Shown piece by piece: positions 54,791-63,967 of a stretch of 64,000 nt of DNA. The translations under genes were made by a program, and so were the position numbers. Numbering within the stretch: position 1 is the first letter of the stretch; the number at the start of each line of letters is the position of its first letter. The notes under the pieces were generated by a model. That model had not been told where the DNA came from and ran no database searches. It worked only from the letters and a program-made list of their open reading frames with translations. This DNA is from CAZWCE01 sp964632505 (GTDB lineage Bacteria; Planctomycetota; Planctomycetia; Pirellulales; Thermoguttaceae): assembly GCA_964632505.1 (NCBI GenBank), contig CAZWCE010000001.1, positions 513,914 to 577,913 of the forward strand, given 5' to 3'.

Positions 54791-57700
54791 TTATGGACTT
54801 TCCCGGCAAATGATTCGAAAGCCGACATCGTGAATCGGCTGGGCCGCGGCGTAGGGTTGCCGGAACGCCGATCTGGCGCGTCGCGGCCGATTGACCCACG
54901 ATCCCCCGCGGACGACCTTGCGGTCGAGCGATGGGAGGTCGATTACATCGAAGGATGTACACTTGGGTATGTGTATCGAATCTTCATACTCGCTCGATGT
55001 CCACTCGGCGACGTTGCCGTGCATGTCGAAAAGCCCCCAGCGATTCGGCGCGAAAACGCCGACCGGTGCCGAGACCCGCCAATGGTCGTTGAAGCGAATC
55101 TCAGCGGGACGCCACGGTGGCAATGCGTTGGGGACATGTGGGTAATCGACCGTATGGTGGGTCGCGTCGGAGAGATTCGCATAAGGGGAGAAGTCGTCGT
55201 CGATTCCGCCGTACCAGAGAGGTGAGGTGGTTCCCGCTCGAGCAGCATATTCCCACTGGGCTTCGGACGGGAGGCGGAACGGCTTTCCGGTCCTCTCCGA
55301 GAGCCACCGGCAGAAGGCGACCGCCCGTTCCCAAGAGACCCGGACCACCGGTTGTCGGGGCCGATCGAGCCGGTGCCCGCGTTCATATTCCCCGAAGGCG
55401 TATTGCTCGCCGGTTTCCAATCCACTGTCGTGGGAGGGATCGAAGCAAGCGAACTGCCGGTTCGTGATCTCGCACCGACTCATCCAAAACGGCTTGTCGA
55501 TCACCACCTCCCGGGGAGGACGTTCATTGGGATATCCCGACTCCGATCCCATGAGGAAACGGCCCGGGGGAATCCGCACCATCTCAAGTGAGACACCGGG
55601 AGCGAGTTCCACGGTGCGTCTGGGGAGCTTTTCCAGTGGAAGATTCGGAGGAGCTGGTTTTTTTCGCTCTTTCGGACGAGACTCTGCGCGAAAGCGTTCT
55701 GCTTCGATGGCCTCGCGTGGCGGCAAGGGCGCTGGATCAGTCGGATAGGTGATCGGGAAGGCCGCTTCCGGGTCATGGTCGAGTCCGGCGTAACGGCGAT
55801 TCATTTCCCGGCGTCTACGACTTCCGTAAGCGACCGCCTCTTGCTTGGAGGAGTTTTCTCCCGCCACCTCGCTCCATGTTCCGTGGGCGGGCGTGTTCAG
55901 GTCGATCCAAGTGATGAGCCGATCCCAACCTTCTCGATTGAGTCGCACCCCGTAATGGCCTTGTTGGAGTAGCTGCACGATCAGGCTGGCGTCGGCGTGG
56001 TAGGCGTAGGCCGGGAGGAGGTGGGCGTCGCTTTCGAGGGTCGGAGAATAAGCATACTTGTATAATTCTGTATACGAAGCAGGGAAACGCATGTTGAAAG
56101 CCGAAGGCACTCGCTGGAGTCGTGTATCGGAAAAATCGGGCAGGGCGTGATTCGGCGACTCGACGTTGTGATTGTGGCATCTTGTGCAGTATCTATCCAG
56201 GACCGGTTGGACCTCGCGGAGGAAGGAGAATCCCCGCATCGGCCCGTACCAGGGCTCGATGTTCGAAGGCTCCCGGAGCATCGCATTGGGAATGCAATCG
56301 ATGGGGGGTGCGGTGTTTTGAGATTCGTGACACCCCACGCAGGAGAGGATTTCGCCGGGGGCCGCGGTGAACCAGCTCCGCATCAGGGCGACCGCTTTCC
56401 CCTCGGCGTCGAGCGGTTGGAGTGCGATGGGCATTCCCGCCGGCACGGTGAAATGGGCCGAACCGTCCGGTTCGACCGGCACCGTCCCGACGATCCGTTT
56501 CACGTCCCACGGTCCGTCGAAGCCGACTCGGTCCGGTTCCCCGCCGATCTGGTGATAGGTGAATCCGTAACTGATCAGCCTTAGGGCATGAATCGAACCT
56601 CGCGGTACGCCCGAGGTGCCGGGACCCCGGTAAACGTCCATCAGAAGGACGGTCGCTTCGCGCGACTCTGGATCGACCCTCGGCGGATGGACGGGGGGAC
56701 GGGGGTTCGGCCGCAAGGGAATCGGCTCGAGCAACGCCCAACCCGGCTCCTCGCGCAGCAGGACGAAATTATCGTACACATCGACCAGGTAGATGCCCCA
56801 GGGAGAGGTCCGGGTCGGTTTGCAGGAGACGAGGAAGTGCTTTTCGCTCAGTGGGTGAGGGTGCAGGAATCGCGGCCAACTGCCGCCGACCAGGCCGTCG
56901 AGGATCTTCGGCGCGACCGGCTTCCCGTGCCCGGGAATCCGCTGGACGACCCCCGATGTCTCGTGGCGACCCCGCGCATTGTCGAAGAGGATCAACTCGC
57001 CCTGTCGGGGGACGTCGTGATGCCCGCCGACGACCGCCACGAACTTCGTCGGATGATGCGGCACCGCCTTGGGGAAGAACATCGCCGTCGGCCAGAACGA
57101 GTTGCTGCCGTAATGTTCCATTTGGGCGGAGCCGTCCGGGTTGGCATGGAACAACAGGCGGGTGAAGGCATGGGCGATGTCGGCATATTCCCAGCGCTGG
57201 TAGAGGAGCCGGCCGTCGTTCAGGAGCGTCGGATTCCAGTTGTGATCCTGGTCGTGGGTCAATCGTCGGATCGAGCCATCGCCCTGGCGGAGATACAGAT
57301 TCGCCACCTGCGACTTACCTCCCAGGCAGGGCACGCCGGTGAACGGTGCGGTCGAAGTGAAGACGATCCGGTCGTCGGGCAGATAGCAGCCGTCGTAGTT
57401 GTGGACGTCCGGCTCGTCGATCAGTCGAAGATTCCGCACCCGGCCAGCGGGGAGATCCAACTCGTGCAAACGCCAACATCTCGCGGAGTCGCGCATGGAA
57501 AAGAGCAGTCGCCGGGCATCGAAATGCAGATCGACTTGGCCGACGTAACGACCGGGAGGTGGTTGATGGATTGTTTCCGCCTGCGCTTCGGGATCTTTCC
57601 ACGAGAAGGAGACCAGTTGATTTTCATATCCCGAGACCGGCAACTCCGCGTTGCCGTGAGCGTTCATCAAGAGCCCGAGTTGCTCCTCGCTTCGGCGGAT

Positions 57701-58792
57701 AGCGAGAAGATGCTCGAAATCGAGCAGAGGATTCGCCAGAAGGGCGGTCCGCTGGAGCCGGGTAAACCGGTTGTGGATTTTCGAAAAGTCGGCCGTCGGT
57801 CCGAGAGAGTCGTGCTGTTGGCGGAGATCGGTCAGTTGCCGGAGAAATTCCTCCGCTCGAGGATAGCGGCGGGGAAAGCTGTCGGCGAGGTCCTCGATCG
57901 CCATCCGCAGAGCGCGCCAGCGGCGTCGCGAGATTCCGGGGATATCCGCGTCGGCCGCGGGTGGGAAGTCGCTGCGGCAGGTGATCGGCCGCCAGCGGGT
58001 TGGAGTGGCGAGGTAGACCAGCAGGTTGCGTGTGAGGCGGAGCAGGTTTTCCCGATGCGGGTTATCGCGATCGGCGAAATCGGGGCAACGTCCCCCGAAC
58101 ACGATCACATGCCCTTTTCCGAGGCTGTATTCAACAAGTGGATTCTCATTGCCTTCGGGTGTTCGGGCAAGGAGCATGCCTTCGGCGGGACCGCCCCAGT
58201 TGAAGTCGGCCACGGCGCGGCAACCGCCTTCGCTGAGCCGGACGATGCGATCGCGATTGCACGAGAGTCCGTCGAAAACCGGATGCCCCGTTTCCACCGG
58301 AACCAGGCCGGCCGGCTCGCGGTAGTTCCCCAAATCGTGTCGCTGGGGACGGATCTCCGTTTCGAGCCGAAGTTGGGCGACCATCGCCAGAGCACCGCCG
58401 GAGAGCAATACGCCATGCCCCGTTTCCGCGAATCGGCGAACCGCCGTCAACAGCGGGGCGCGGTACATCGCCGTACGGCGAATCGCATCGCCCTGGTGGT
58501 ACCACAACACATCGAATGAATCGAGCGAAACCGGGTTGCCTTCGCGATTGCGAAAGGCCGACGGTTCCGACGTCCCGCTCACGCTGTGCGGCAGAAGCAA
58601 CGTTGCCTGACCGAGCTTTTTCGCCACTTCCCAGGCCGCGCGGTTGTGCGGGCCCATGGCTTCGGGAGAATCGGCGATGGAAAGGAAGCCGATCCGTGGA
58701 GTGTCTCGGTGGGGAGATTCGTCGGCCAAGGATGATCCGGCCGAGATACCGATCAGTGCCAATACGAATAAGACGTGTTGAAGTCGAGCCAT
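54791..58792 (-). CDS. Fusion: ThuA/GATase-like, HzsA-like, two c-haem sites, SUMF1-type domain
   Basis: A 1333-residue exported protein (signal LFVLALIGISAGSSLA). Residues ~30-270 look like a glutamine-amidotransferase/ThuA-type flavodoxin-like fold (RIGFLSIADSPEA..., VLLSGGALAMVAQLR). Residues ~430-880 resemble the middle/C-terminal part of hydrazine synthase alpha: DHNWNPTLLNDGRLLYQRWEYADIAHAF, WPRFLHPHPLSEKHFLVSC, PRGSIHALRLISYGFTYH. Two c-type haem sites follow: SCVGCHES (about residue 815) and YCTRCHNH (about 867). Residues ~1060-1333 are an SUMF1/FGE-type domain (FLMGSESGYPNE, EITNRQFACFDP, RLPSEAQWEYAARAGT, LFDMHGNVAEWTSSEYE, VVRGGSWVNR) whose usual active-site cysteines are not in place. 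The pathway is unknown. Confidence 0.8.
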   Translation of the reverse strand: MARLQHVLFVLALIGISAGSSLADESPHRDTPRIGFLSIADSPEAMGPHNRAAWEVAKKLGQATLLLPHSVSGTSEPSAFRNREGNPVSLDSFDVLWYHQGDAIRRTAMYRAPLLTAVRRFAETGHGVLLSGGALAMVAQLRLETEIRPQRHDLGNYREPAGLVPVETGHPVFDGLSCNRDRIVRLSEGGCRAVADFNWGGPAEGMLLARTPEGNENPLVEYSLGKGHVIVFGGRCPDFADRDNPHRENLLRLTRNLLVYLATPTRWRPITCRSDFPPAADADIPGISRRRWRALRMAIEDLADSFPRRYPRAEEFLRQLTDLRQQHDSLGPTADFSKIHNRFTRLQRTALLANPLLDFEHLLAIRRSEEQLGLLMNAHGNAELPVSGYENQLVSFSWKDPEAQAETIHQPPPGRYVGQVDLHFDARRLLFSMRDSARCWRLHELDLPAGRVRNLRLIDEPDVHNYDGCYLPDDRIVFTSTAPFTGVPCLGGKSQVANLYLRQGDGSIRRLTHDQDHNWNPTLLNDGRLLYQRWEYADIAHAFTRLLFHANPDGSAQMEHYGSNSFWPTAMFFPKAVPHHPTKFVAVVGGHHDVPRQGELILFDNARGRHETSGVVQRIPGHGKPVAPKILDGLVGGSWPRFLHPHPLSEKHFLVSCKPTRTSPWGIYLVDVYDNFVLLREEPGWALLEPIPLRPNPRPPVHPPRVDPESREATVLLMDVYRGPGTSGVPRGSIHALRLISYGFTYHQIGGEPDRVGFDGPWDVKRIVGTVPVEPDGSAHFTVPAGMPIALQPLDAEGKAVALMRSWFTAAPGEILSCVGCHESQNTAPPIDCIPNAMLREPSNIEPWYGPMRGFSFLREVQPVLDRYCTRCHNHNVESPNHALPDFSDTRLQRVPSAFNMRFPASYTELYKYAYSPTLESDAHLLPAYAYHADASLIVQLLQQGHYGVRLNREGWDRLITWIDLNTPAHGTWSEVAGENSSKQEAVAYGSRRRREMNRRYAGLDHDPEAAFPITYPTDPAPLPPREAIEAERFRAESRPKERKKPAPPNLPLEKLPRRTVELAPGVSLEMVRIPPGRFLMGSESGYPNERPPREVVIDKPFWMSRCEITNRQFACFDPSHDSGLETGEQYAFGEYERGHRLDRPRQPVVRVSWERAVAFCRWLSERTGKPFRLPSEAQWEYAARAGTTSPLWYGGIDDDFSPYANLSDATHHTVDYPHVPNALPPWRPAEIRFNDHWRVSAPVGVFAPNRWGLFDMHGNVAEWTSSEYEDSIHIPKCTSFDVIDLPSLDRKVVRGGSWVNRPRRARSAFRQPYAAAQPIHDVGFRIICRESP

Positions 58793-58951
58793 GAAGCCGG
58801 CCTCTGGAAAAGAGGAAAAGGCCGCCTGCTTAGGCGAAGACGACCTCGGTCGTAATGGGTTCGGTCAAGCTTCCTCGACAACTTTCCACTTCCACCGCTC
58901 GACCGGCTCCGCGACTTTCGGTCTGATGTCGCCGTGGAAGGTCACTCGGGG

Positions 58952-59431
58952 CTATTTGATTTGCGCCAGCAGCACGACATAGTTCTTGCCGTACTTCCGG
59001 GCGCACTTGGGGCATGTGGTGTAGTAGAAGTAAAGCTCTTTGATCGAGTCGCCCTTTTGTTCCACGAACTGTTTCATCTGCTTGATCCAGCTTTTGATTT
59101 CCCGGTAGGGCCCTTCGAAGACCTTGCTCAGAAAGGTACCTGAAAACGCGGTCATGTCAGTGCCGGGGACTTCCTTGGTGACTTCGAAAAAGAGATTGGC
59201 TCCCCAGGGAGAGGCTTCATCGGAAAGAATGACCACCTGTTCGGGGACGGCGTCCGCGTCATCGATTTGGAGCAGATTCCGCCGAATGACCGATCCCATA
59301 TTCAGCGGAATATGGAAAAAGGATTTGACGCGGTCTTTGATGAAGAGCTTTTGCTCCCAGCAAAACCGTTGTTCATCCCAGGGTTCTGGATTGAACGGAG
59401 GACAACATTCTTGGGGATCTCCGACATTCAT
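58952..59431 (-). CDS. Conserved small CPKC protein, role unknown
   Basis: A 159-residue protein with AGGAGA before ATG 59431. PPFNPEPWDEQRFCWEQKLFIKDRVKSFFHIPLNMGSVIRRN and FYYTTCPKCARKYGKNYVVLLAQI are strongly conserved-looking; similar proteins are often annotated only as 'hydrolase' without proof. The single CxxC (CPKC) near the C-terminus may bind metal or be redox active. It is leftward, between the DegT-type gene and the large fusion, and not clearly part of an operon. Confidence 0.68.
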   Translation of the reverse strand: MNVGDPQECCPPFNPEPWDEQRFCWEQKLFIKDRVKSFFHIPLNMGSVIRRNLLQIDDADAVPEQVVILSDEASPWGANLFFEVTKEVPGTDMTAFSGTFLSKVFEGPYREIKSWIKQMKQFVEQKGDSIKELYFYYTTCPKCARKYGKNYVVLLAQIK

Positions 59432-59494
59432 GTTCTGTGTCTCCTGAAGGGCAAGAACGGCGCGACCCAGAGAAAACCCGACGTCTAAGCGCCC

Positions 59495-60844
59495 TTACGA
59501 TTTCGCGATTTCGGCACTGTTGGCTTGAATTTTCTTCATCGCCGCGATGATTTGCTCCATGGCGGTCCGCGGGGCCAGGAGCATCGATTGCGACATCGTC
59601 ACGGTATTCTCGCAGGTCTCGCGATTGCCTTTGAGATCCTGGAAGCTGTCCCGATACTGTTTCAGTCTCTCCGCGCCGAACAATCGCTTGTAACCCCGCG
59701 ATTCGATCGCTTCGTCGAGGAGACCGTCGTAATACTGTTCCCGATATCCTCCTCCGCAGGGAACTCCTTCGGCGCGGAGTGATCGGATGAACATCGACCG
59801 TGAAAGACCGTTGAATTCGTTCGCATCGTAGCGGAACGGGAAGAGATGCCACGCGGGCTTGCTGTTTTCCGGAAGTTTGGCCGGCGTGATTCCCGGAATT
59901 TCTTCCATCTGCTCCATGAGATATGCGGCATTGTCCTGACGAATTTTCGTCTCTTCCTTGAGTTTTTCGAACTGCTGCAGGAGCATGGAGCCTTGGTAGT
60001 GTTGCATACGGAAGTTGGTTCCTCGGGTGAAGTAACCTCTGCCTTGGTAGTTTCCCGACGATCGTCCGCAATTGTGGTACGCGCTGGCACGATCGATCAG
60101 CTCGGCATTCATGCTGGTCACGGCGCCGCCTTCGCCGGAAGGGATATGTTTAGAATTCTGGAAGCTGAAACCGGCGATATCTCCCAGTGTGCCGCATTTT
60201 TTGCCTTTGTACTCGGCCAACCAGGCCTGGCAGGCATCCTCCACCACGGCCAATTCATGCTTTTCGGCAATGGCATTGATCGCGTCCATTTCGCAAGGGA
60301 TGCCGTAGATATGCACCGGCATGATCGCCTTCGTGCGATCGGTGATGCGACTTTCGATCGAAGCAGGATCCATCGTCCAGGTTTCCGGATCGGTATCGGC
60401 CATCACCGGAAGTGCTTTGTTCATGAGGATCACGTTGTAAGAAGCGATGAAGGTGAAGGGGGAGACGATCACTTCATCTCCGGCGTCCACGCCCATCACG
60501 TAGAGACTGGTGATCAGCGCTGTGGTTCCGCTGGCGGTCGCGACGCATTTTTCGGCACCGAGCAAATCCGCATAAGCCGACTCGAATTCCTGGACCTTCC
60601 CCTGGGTACCGCGATACCAGTTTCCACTTCGGAGGATCTCGAGGATTTGCGGTTCCCATTCCCGGCGCCACTCGGGCCAATTCGGCCAGCCCCCGGTATG
60701 AATCGGGTCGCCGCCCATGATGGCCGGTTGAGAATTCGGCGCAGAGAAGACCATCGGGGCCCCGAAGGTTCCCAGACAAGAAAGCCCGGCCGTTCCCGCG
60801 GAGGCGGCTTGGAGGAAATTGCGTCGCGAAAAATTTTTACTCAT
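59495..60844 (-). CDS. Tat-exported DegT/DnrJ/EryC1-family aminotransferase-like protein
   Basis: A 449-residue protein from MSKNFSRRNFLQAASAG, a twin-arginine signal, with AAAGGAG upstream. The DegT fold is clear: RSGNWYRGTQGKVQEFESAYADLLGAEKCVATASGTTALITSL (PLP phosphate binding), VVEDACQAWLAEYKGK, and the PLP lysine in FSFQNSKHIPSGEGGA. Family members transaminate or dehydrate nucleotide sugars in the cytoplasm. Export of a PLP enzyme by Tat is unusual; the periplasmic substrate is unknown. An alternative start at 61036 would remove the Tat signal from the N-terminus, but the ribosome site favours 60844. Confidence 0.85.
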   Translation of the reverse strand: MSKNFSRRNFLQAASAGTAGLSCLGTFGAPMVFSAPNSQPAIMGGDPIHTGGWPNWPEWRREWEPQILEILRSGNWYRGTQGKVQEFESAYADLLGAEKCVATASGTTALITSLYVMGVDAGDEVIVSPFTFIASYNVILMNKALPVMADTDPETWTMDPASIESRITDRTKAIMPVHIYGIPCEMDAINAIAEKHELAVVEDACQAWLAEYKGKKCGTLGDIAGFSFQNSKHIPSGEGGAVTSMNAELIDRASAYHNCGRSSGNYQGRGYFTRGTNFRMQHYQGSMLLQQFEKLKEETKIRQDNAAYLMEQMEEIPGITPAKLPENSKPAWHLFPFRYDANEFNGLSRSMFIRSLRAEGVPCGGGYREQYYDGLLDEAIESRGYKRLFGAERLKQYRDSFQDLKGNRETCENTVTMSQSMLLAPRTAMEQIIAAMKKIQANSAEIAKS

Positions 60845-61354
60845 GACTCTTGCTCTCCTTTGAAAAAAATAGATGACGGAAGGAACGCCCCGAATAAAAA
60901 CAGAACAGAGCTGGATTCCAGTGGAGTGATGGGAGGGAATCTGTCCTTCTTGGCGCGATGCCGCCTCGTGACTATTCCTGTAAAAAGGATGATTCCTGCT
61001 CGAATCGTGGTGTCCCCGGACTGTCCTCTCCGACATGAAGGCCGGCGTGTTCTCCCGGGAAAGCTGTTCGAAAAGCGCTTTGTATTCATCCGTTTTGTAT
61101 CATGTTTGCATCACGAAACAGATCACAAAAAAACATTTTATCATAAGTGGCGAAAGAGTGTCAACGATTTCCATCTCCAGAGGGGTGATGATCACCAAAA
61201 AAGCATCTGATGGAGCAGGTATTATTTTCGTGACTTGGGAAGGTTCTTCAGATAACGCGAAGGCCGGGAAGTTCGGGAGGAAACGTCTTCCCGGTGCAAA
61301 TCGCATCATACCCTGAATACTGAATCGTGCTCAACGGCCCGGGTCGTTATTATC
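60845..61354. other. 510-base intergenic region
   Basis: It holds the DegT-gene promoter (61137-61164) and, at 61184-61196, a 6+1+6 dyad GGTGATGATCACC that could be an operator. No coding frame is convincing. Confidence 0.45.
61137..61164 (-). promoter_or_regulatory. Candidate promoter of the DegT-type gene
   Basis: On the minus strand, TTGACA (61164-61159), a 16-base spacer, then GATAAA (61142-61137). The start codon is about 285 bases further, so a long leader would result. Confidence 0.4.
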
Positions 61355-62521
61355 TCAGTAAACGCCGAATTCCCAGAGCGTTTCCAGCATGGCCATGATG
61401 TTCTCCGGCGGCACATCGGCTTGGATGTTGTGTACCGTGTTGAATACGTAGCCACCTCCCGGCGCCAAAGCGGTGACATTGCGTCGGACGTCTTCCCGCA
61501 CTTGCTCCGGCGTGCCGTTGGGCAGGATGCCCTGGGTATCGACGCCACCCCCCCAGAAGGAGATGTCTCGACCGAAGTCGCGTTTCAACGCCTCCGGTTC
61601 CATTCCGGTCGCTTTGATGTGCACGGGATTGAGAATGTCGACGCCGATTTCGATGAAGTCGGGAATCAGTTCCCGCACATTCCCACAGGAGTGGAAGAAG
61701 ATGAAGCTCTTCGGTGCGTGGGTTCGAATGATCGAAAAAAGCTCGGCTTGGAGCGGTTTGAGCATCCGGCGATACATGTCGGGACCGACAAGCATCGACT
61801 GCTGGGTGCCGTAATCGTCGGCTTCGACCACCACGTCGACCACGTCGCCTAAATCGCTTAGTGCCCCTTCCCAGAACCGGGCTTTGAGTTCCATGATCTT
61901 CGCGAGCAGGTGCACGACCGCATCGCTCCCCATGGCGAGGTCCATCATCAGTTGGTCCATGGGACGGAGACGGCAGGCCATTTCGAGAATGCCCGCGCAA
62001 AGCCCCCGCAGCACGACGGCATAGCCGTTCTCGCGAAATTCCTCCGCCTGCTTTCGAAGGTCCTCCCAGCGTCGGGGATCGTCCGCTTCGGGCCACGAGA
62101 GCGAGTCGACATCTTCCTTACGGAGGGAGGTTTCCGAAAGGGGACTTTCGCTCAGGCTGAAATAATAGCCGTTTGCTTTGGGTCGTCGGTATTTGCACTG
62201 CCACTCGTCGATGAAAACCCATGCATCGTCTTCTTCGATCGGCTCGATTCCCCAGTTGACGCTGACCCGGGGGAAGAGTCCTCGAGTATCAACCCCGATC
62301 CTTTCCGCCAAATCCTCATGGGGGACGCACACCTGTTGCACGACATCCATCGTTTTCGGCTCCGCCGGAGGCAGCCCCATATGCGCACGCAGATTCGCGT
62401 AAGCGATGTTGCTGATGGCCGTGACTTGCGTGGAGGAGAGATCGAGCGGAACCCGATCCGGCTCTTCACGACGAAGCGCTTTCAGAACACGTTTCCGTGA
62501 AGTCATTTCAACAGCAGACAT
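61355..62521 (-). CDS. Uroporphyrinogen decarboxylase-fold (MtaA/CmuA-like) protein
   Basis: A 388-residue protein from MSAVEMTSRKRVLKALRREEPDRVPLDL, with GAGGAGCG upstream of ATG 62521. MTSRKRVLKALRREEPDRVP is the family start, and the end has FFHSCGNVRELIPDFIEIGVDILNPV and SFWGGGVDTQGILPNGTPEQVREDVRRNV. This is closer to the methylcobamide:coenzyme M or methyltransferase branch than to haem-making HemE. It may move methyl groups between corrinoids and a substrate. No corrinoid protein is adjacent. Confidence 0.82.
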   Translation of the reverse strand: MSAVEMTSRKRVLKALRREEPDRVPLDLSSTQVTAISNIAYANLRAHMGLPPAEPKTMDVVQQVCVPHEDLAERIGVDTRGLFPRVSVNWGIEPIEEDDAWVFIDEWQCKYRRPKANGYYFSLSESPLSETSLRKEDVDSLSWPEADDPRRWEDLRKQAEEFRENGYAVVLRGLCAGILEMACRLRPMDQLMMDLAMGSDAVVHLLAKIMELKARFWEGALSDLGDVVDVVVEADDYGTQQSMLVGPDMYRRMLKPLQAELFSIIRTHAPKSFIFFHSCGNVRELIPDFIEIGVDILNPVHIKATGMEPEALKRDFGRDISFWGGGVDTQGILPNGTPEQVREDVRRNVTALAPGGGYVFNTVHNIQADVPPENIMAMLETLWEFGVY

Positions 62522-62905
62522 CGACGACGCTCCTCGAAAGGGGAAGGGATAGGCGGCAAAAAGGAATGATGGAAGACGAATTCGTGCTCGAGAAGCCTTC
62601 TGACGGCACCATTGGAATCGCGTGCCGCACATTCACCACGATCGGCAGCGATTATACCAAAAACCGGTGGAAGGAGTCAACGGACCCGGACGGCATGACT
62701 ATATTGAAATGAGGGGCCGGCTGTCGTTATAATCAACGGTGGTTCTATGGTTTCCTCGACTCCAAATCTTGCTGGAAGCGACGTACGATTGATGCGGACG
62801 TGAATCCTTCCAGCGGGCGTCGCAGGGCGTGCGAGGAATCCCGTCCCCGTCACCAAATTCTCCGGTCGGAATGAACCGGATCAGCCATCGCAAGAAAGGA
62901 AGATC
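62522..62905. other. 384-base divergent intergenic region
   Basis: It separates the leftward URO-D-fold gene and the rightward isomerase gene. It contains the TTGAAA/TATAAT promoter (62704-62733). No other structure is clear. Confidence 0.5.
62704..62733 (+). promoter_or_regulatory. Sigma-70 promoter of the Tat-exported isomerase gene
   Basis: TTGAAA at 62704-62709, an 18-base spacer and a perfect TATAAT at 62728-62733. The gene starts about 170 bases downstream, so a leader of about 165 bases is expected. Confidence 0.65.
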
Positions 62906-63877
62906 ATGAGACCTTCACCGCCTAAAAAAAGTTCTGAGAAACGCATTGCCCGTCGTGGCTTTCTCGCCGCCGGCGCCGCCTCGGTAGCCGGAATCGGCTC
63001 TATTTCCTCCCATGCACGGGCTGCCGAAGCGAAATCGGCGGCGGTAGTCACTCCCCCGGAAGGCAAACGAATTCTCCTTTCCTGCAAACTGGGGATGATT
63101 CCGGCCAAGGAAGGCGGGAAGGAGCTGACTCTCGCCGCACGCTTGACGATGGCCGGCGAGGCGGGGTTCGACGGCGTCGACCTCGACCAGGCCGCGAACC
63201 ATACGCCGGAAGAAGCTCGGGCCGCCGTCGAGGAGTCCGGAGTCTTCGTCCATAACGCGATCAACCACGCTCACTGGAGCAAACGACTGACCAGTCCCGA
63301 TCCGGAAATTCGTGCCCAGGGAGTGGCGAACATCGAACATTGCATTCGCGTCAGCCATGCCGCCGGGGGATCGGGAGTGCTGATCGTCGTCGGTTCGGCC
63401 AATGATGGTCCCGAACAAGAGATCACGGAACGCTGTCGCCGGGAGATCCGAAAGCTGTTGCCGCTCTCGGCGGCGCTGGGGCAGCCGATCTTGATCGAAA
63501 ATGTTTGGAACAAGATGTTCTACGACCATGATGCCCCGCCGGAGCAATCGGCCGAACGGTTCATCGAATTCGTCGACAGCTTCAACAGCCACTGGGTGGG
63601 CATGTATTTCGATATCGGCAATCACTGGAAGTACGGCCGGCCGGGGGACTGGATCCGTGCGTTCGGGTACCGGTGCGTCAAACTCGATGTGAAAGGTTTC
63701 AGTCGCAAAGAGGATAAGTTCACCGACATCGGTGAGGGCGATTTGCCCTGGGGTGACGTCCGCAAGGCGCTGAAGGAAATCGGATTCACCGGCTGGGCCA
63801 CCGCCGAAGTGGGAGGAGGGAACGTCGAGCGATTGACCAAGGTCCGAAAGCAAATGCAGGACGTTTTCGACCTGTAA
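62906..63877 (+). CDS. Tat-exported sugar phosphate isomerase/epimerase-like TIM barrel protein
   Basis: A 323-residue protein beginning KKSSEKRIARRGFLAAGAASVAG, a twin-arginine signal. The AP-endonuclease-2/xylose-isomerase-type barrel has EAGFDGVDLDQAANHTPEEARAAVEESGVFVHN, IRVSHAAGGSGVLIVVGSAND, ILIENVWNKMF (metal Glu), WVGMYFDIGNH (Asp-His) and GWATAEVGGG. The family isomerises or epimerises sugars and inositols. AAAGGAAG precedes the ATG. An imperfect hairpin follows its stop at about 63911-63937, with no U-tract. Confidence 0.83.
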   Translation: MRPSPPKKSSEKRIARRGFLAAGAASVAGIGSISSHARAAEAKSAAVVTPPEGKRILLSCKLGMIPAKEGGKELTLAARLTMAGEAGFDGVDLDQAANHTPEEARAAVEESGVFVHNAINHAHWSKRLTSPDPEIRAQGVANIEHCIRVSHAAGGSGVLIVVGSANDGPEQEITERCRREIRKLLPLSAALGQPILIENVWNKMFYDHDAPPEQSAERFIEFVDSFNSHWVGMYFDIGNHWKYGRPGDWIRAFGYRCVKLDVKGFSRKEDKFTDIGEGDLPWGDVRKALKEIGFTGWATAEVGGGNVERLTKVRKQMQDVFDL

Positions 63878-63949
63878 GCAACAATCCATTTGAAGGATTT
63901 CCGGCGAATCGTTTTGTAGAAGATCCTACGACAAAACCGGTTCCGTCTC

Positions 63950-63967
63950 AGAACGTGTTTTGAAATT
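63950..63967. mobile_element. End of a second copy of the MITE/IS-type element
   Basis: AGAACGTGTTTTGAAATT is identical to the left end at 46009-46026 (18/18). It begins 73 bases after the isomerase stop and the element runs off the right edge of the window, so its size and content cannot be seen. Confidence 0.6.

Noticed and set aside
55177..55185. Another TCGCATAAG copy
   Set aside because: It encodes conserved residues (PYA) of the SUMF1-type domain and has no inverted partner, so it is chance.
63911..63937. Hairpin GTTTTG/CAAAAC after the isomerase gene as a terminator
   Set aside because: It has a three-base bulge and no T-run afterwards.
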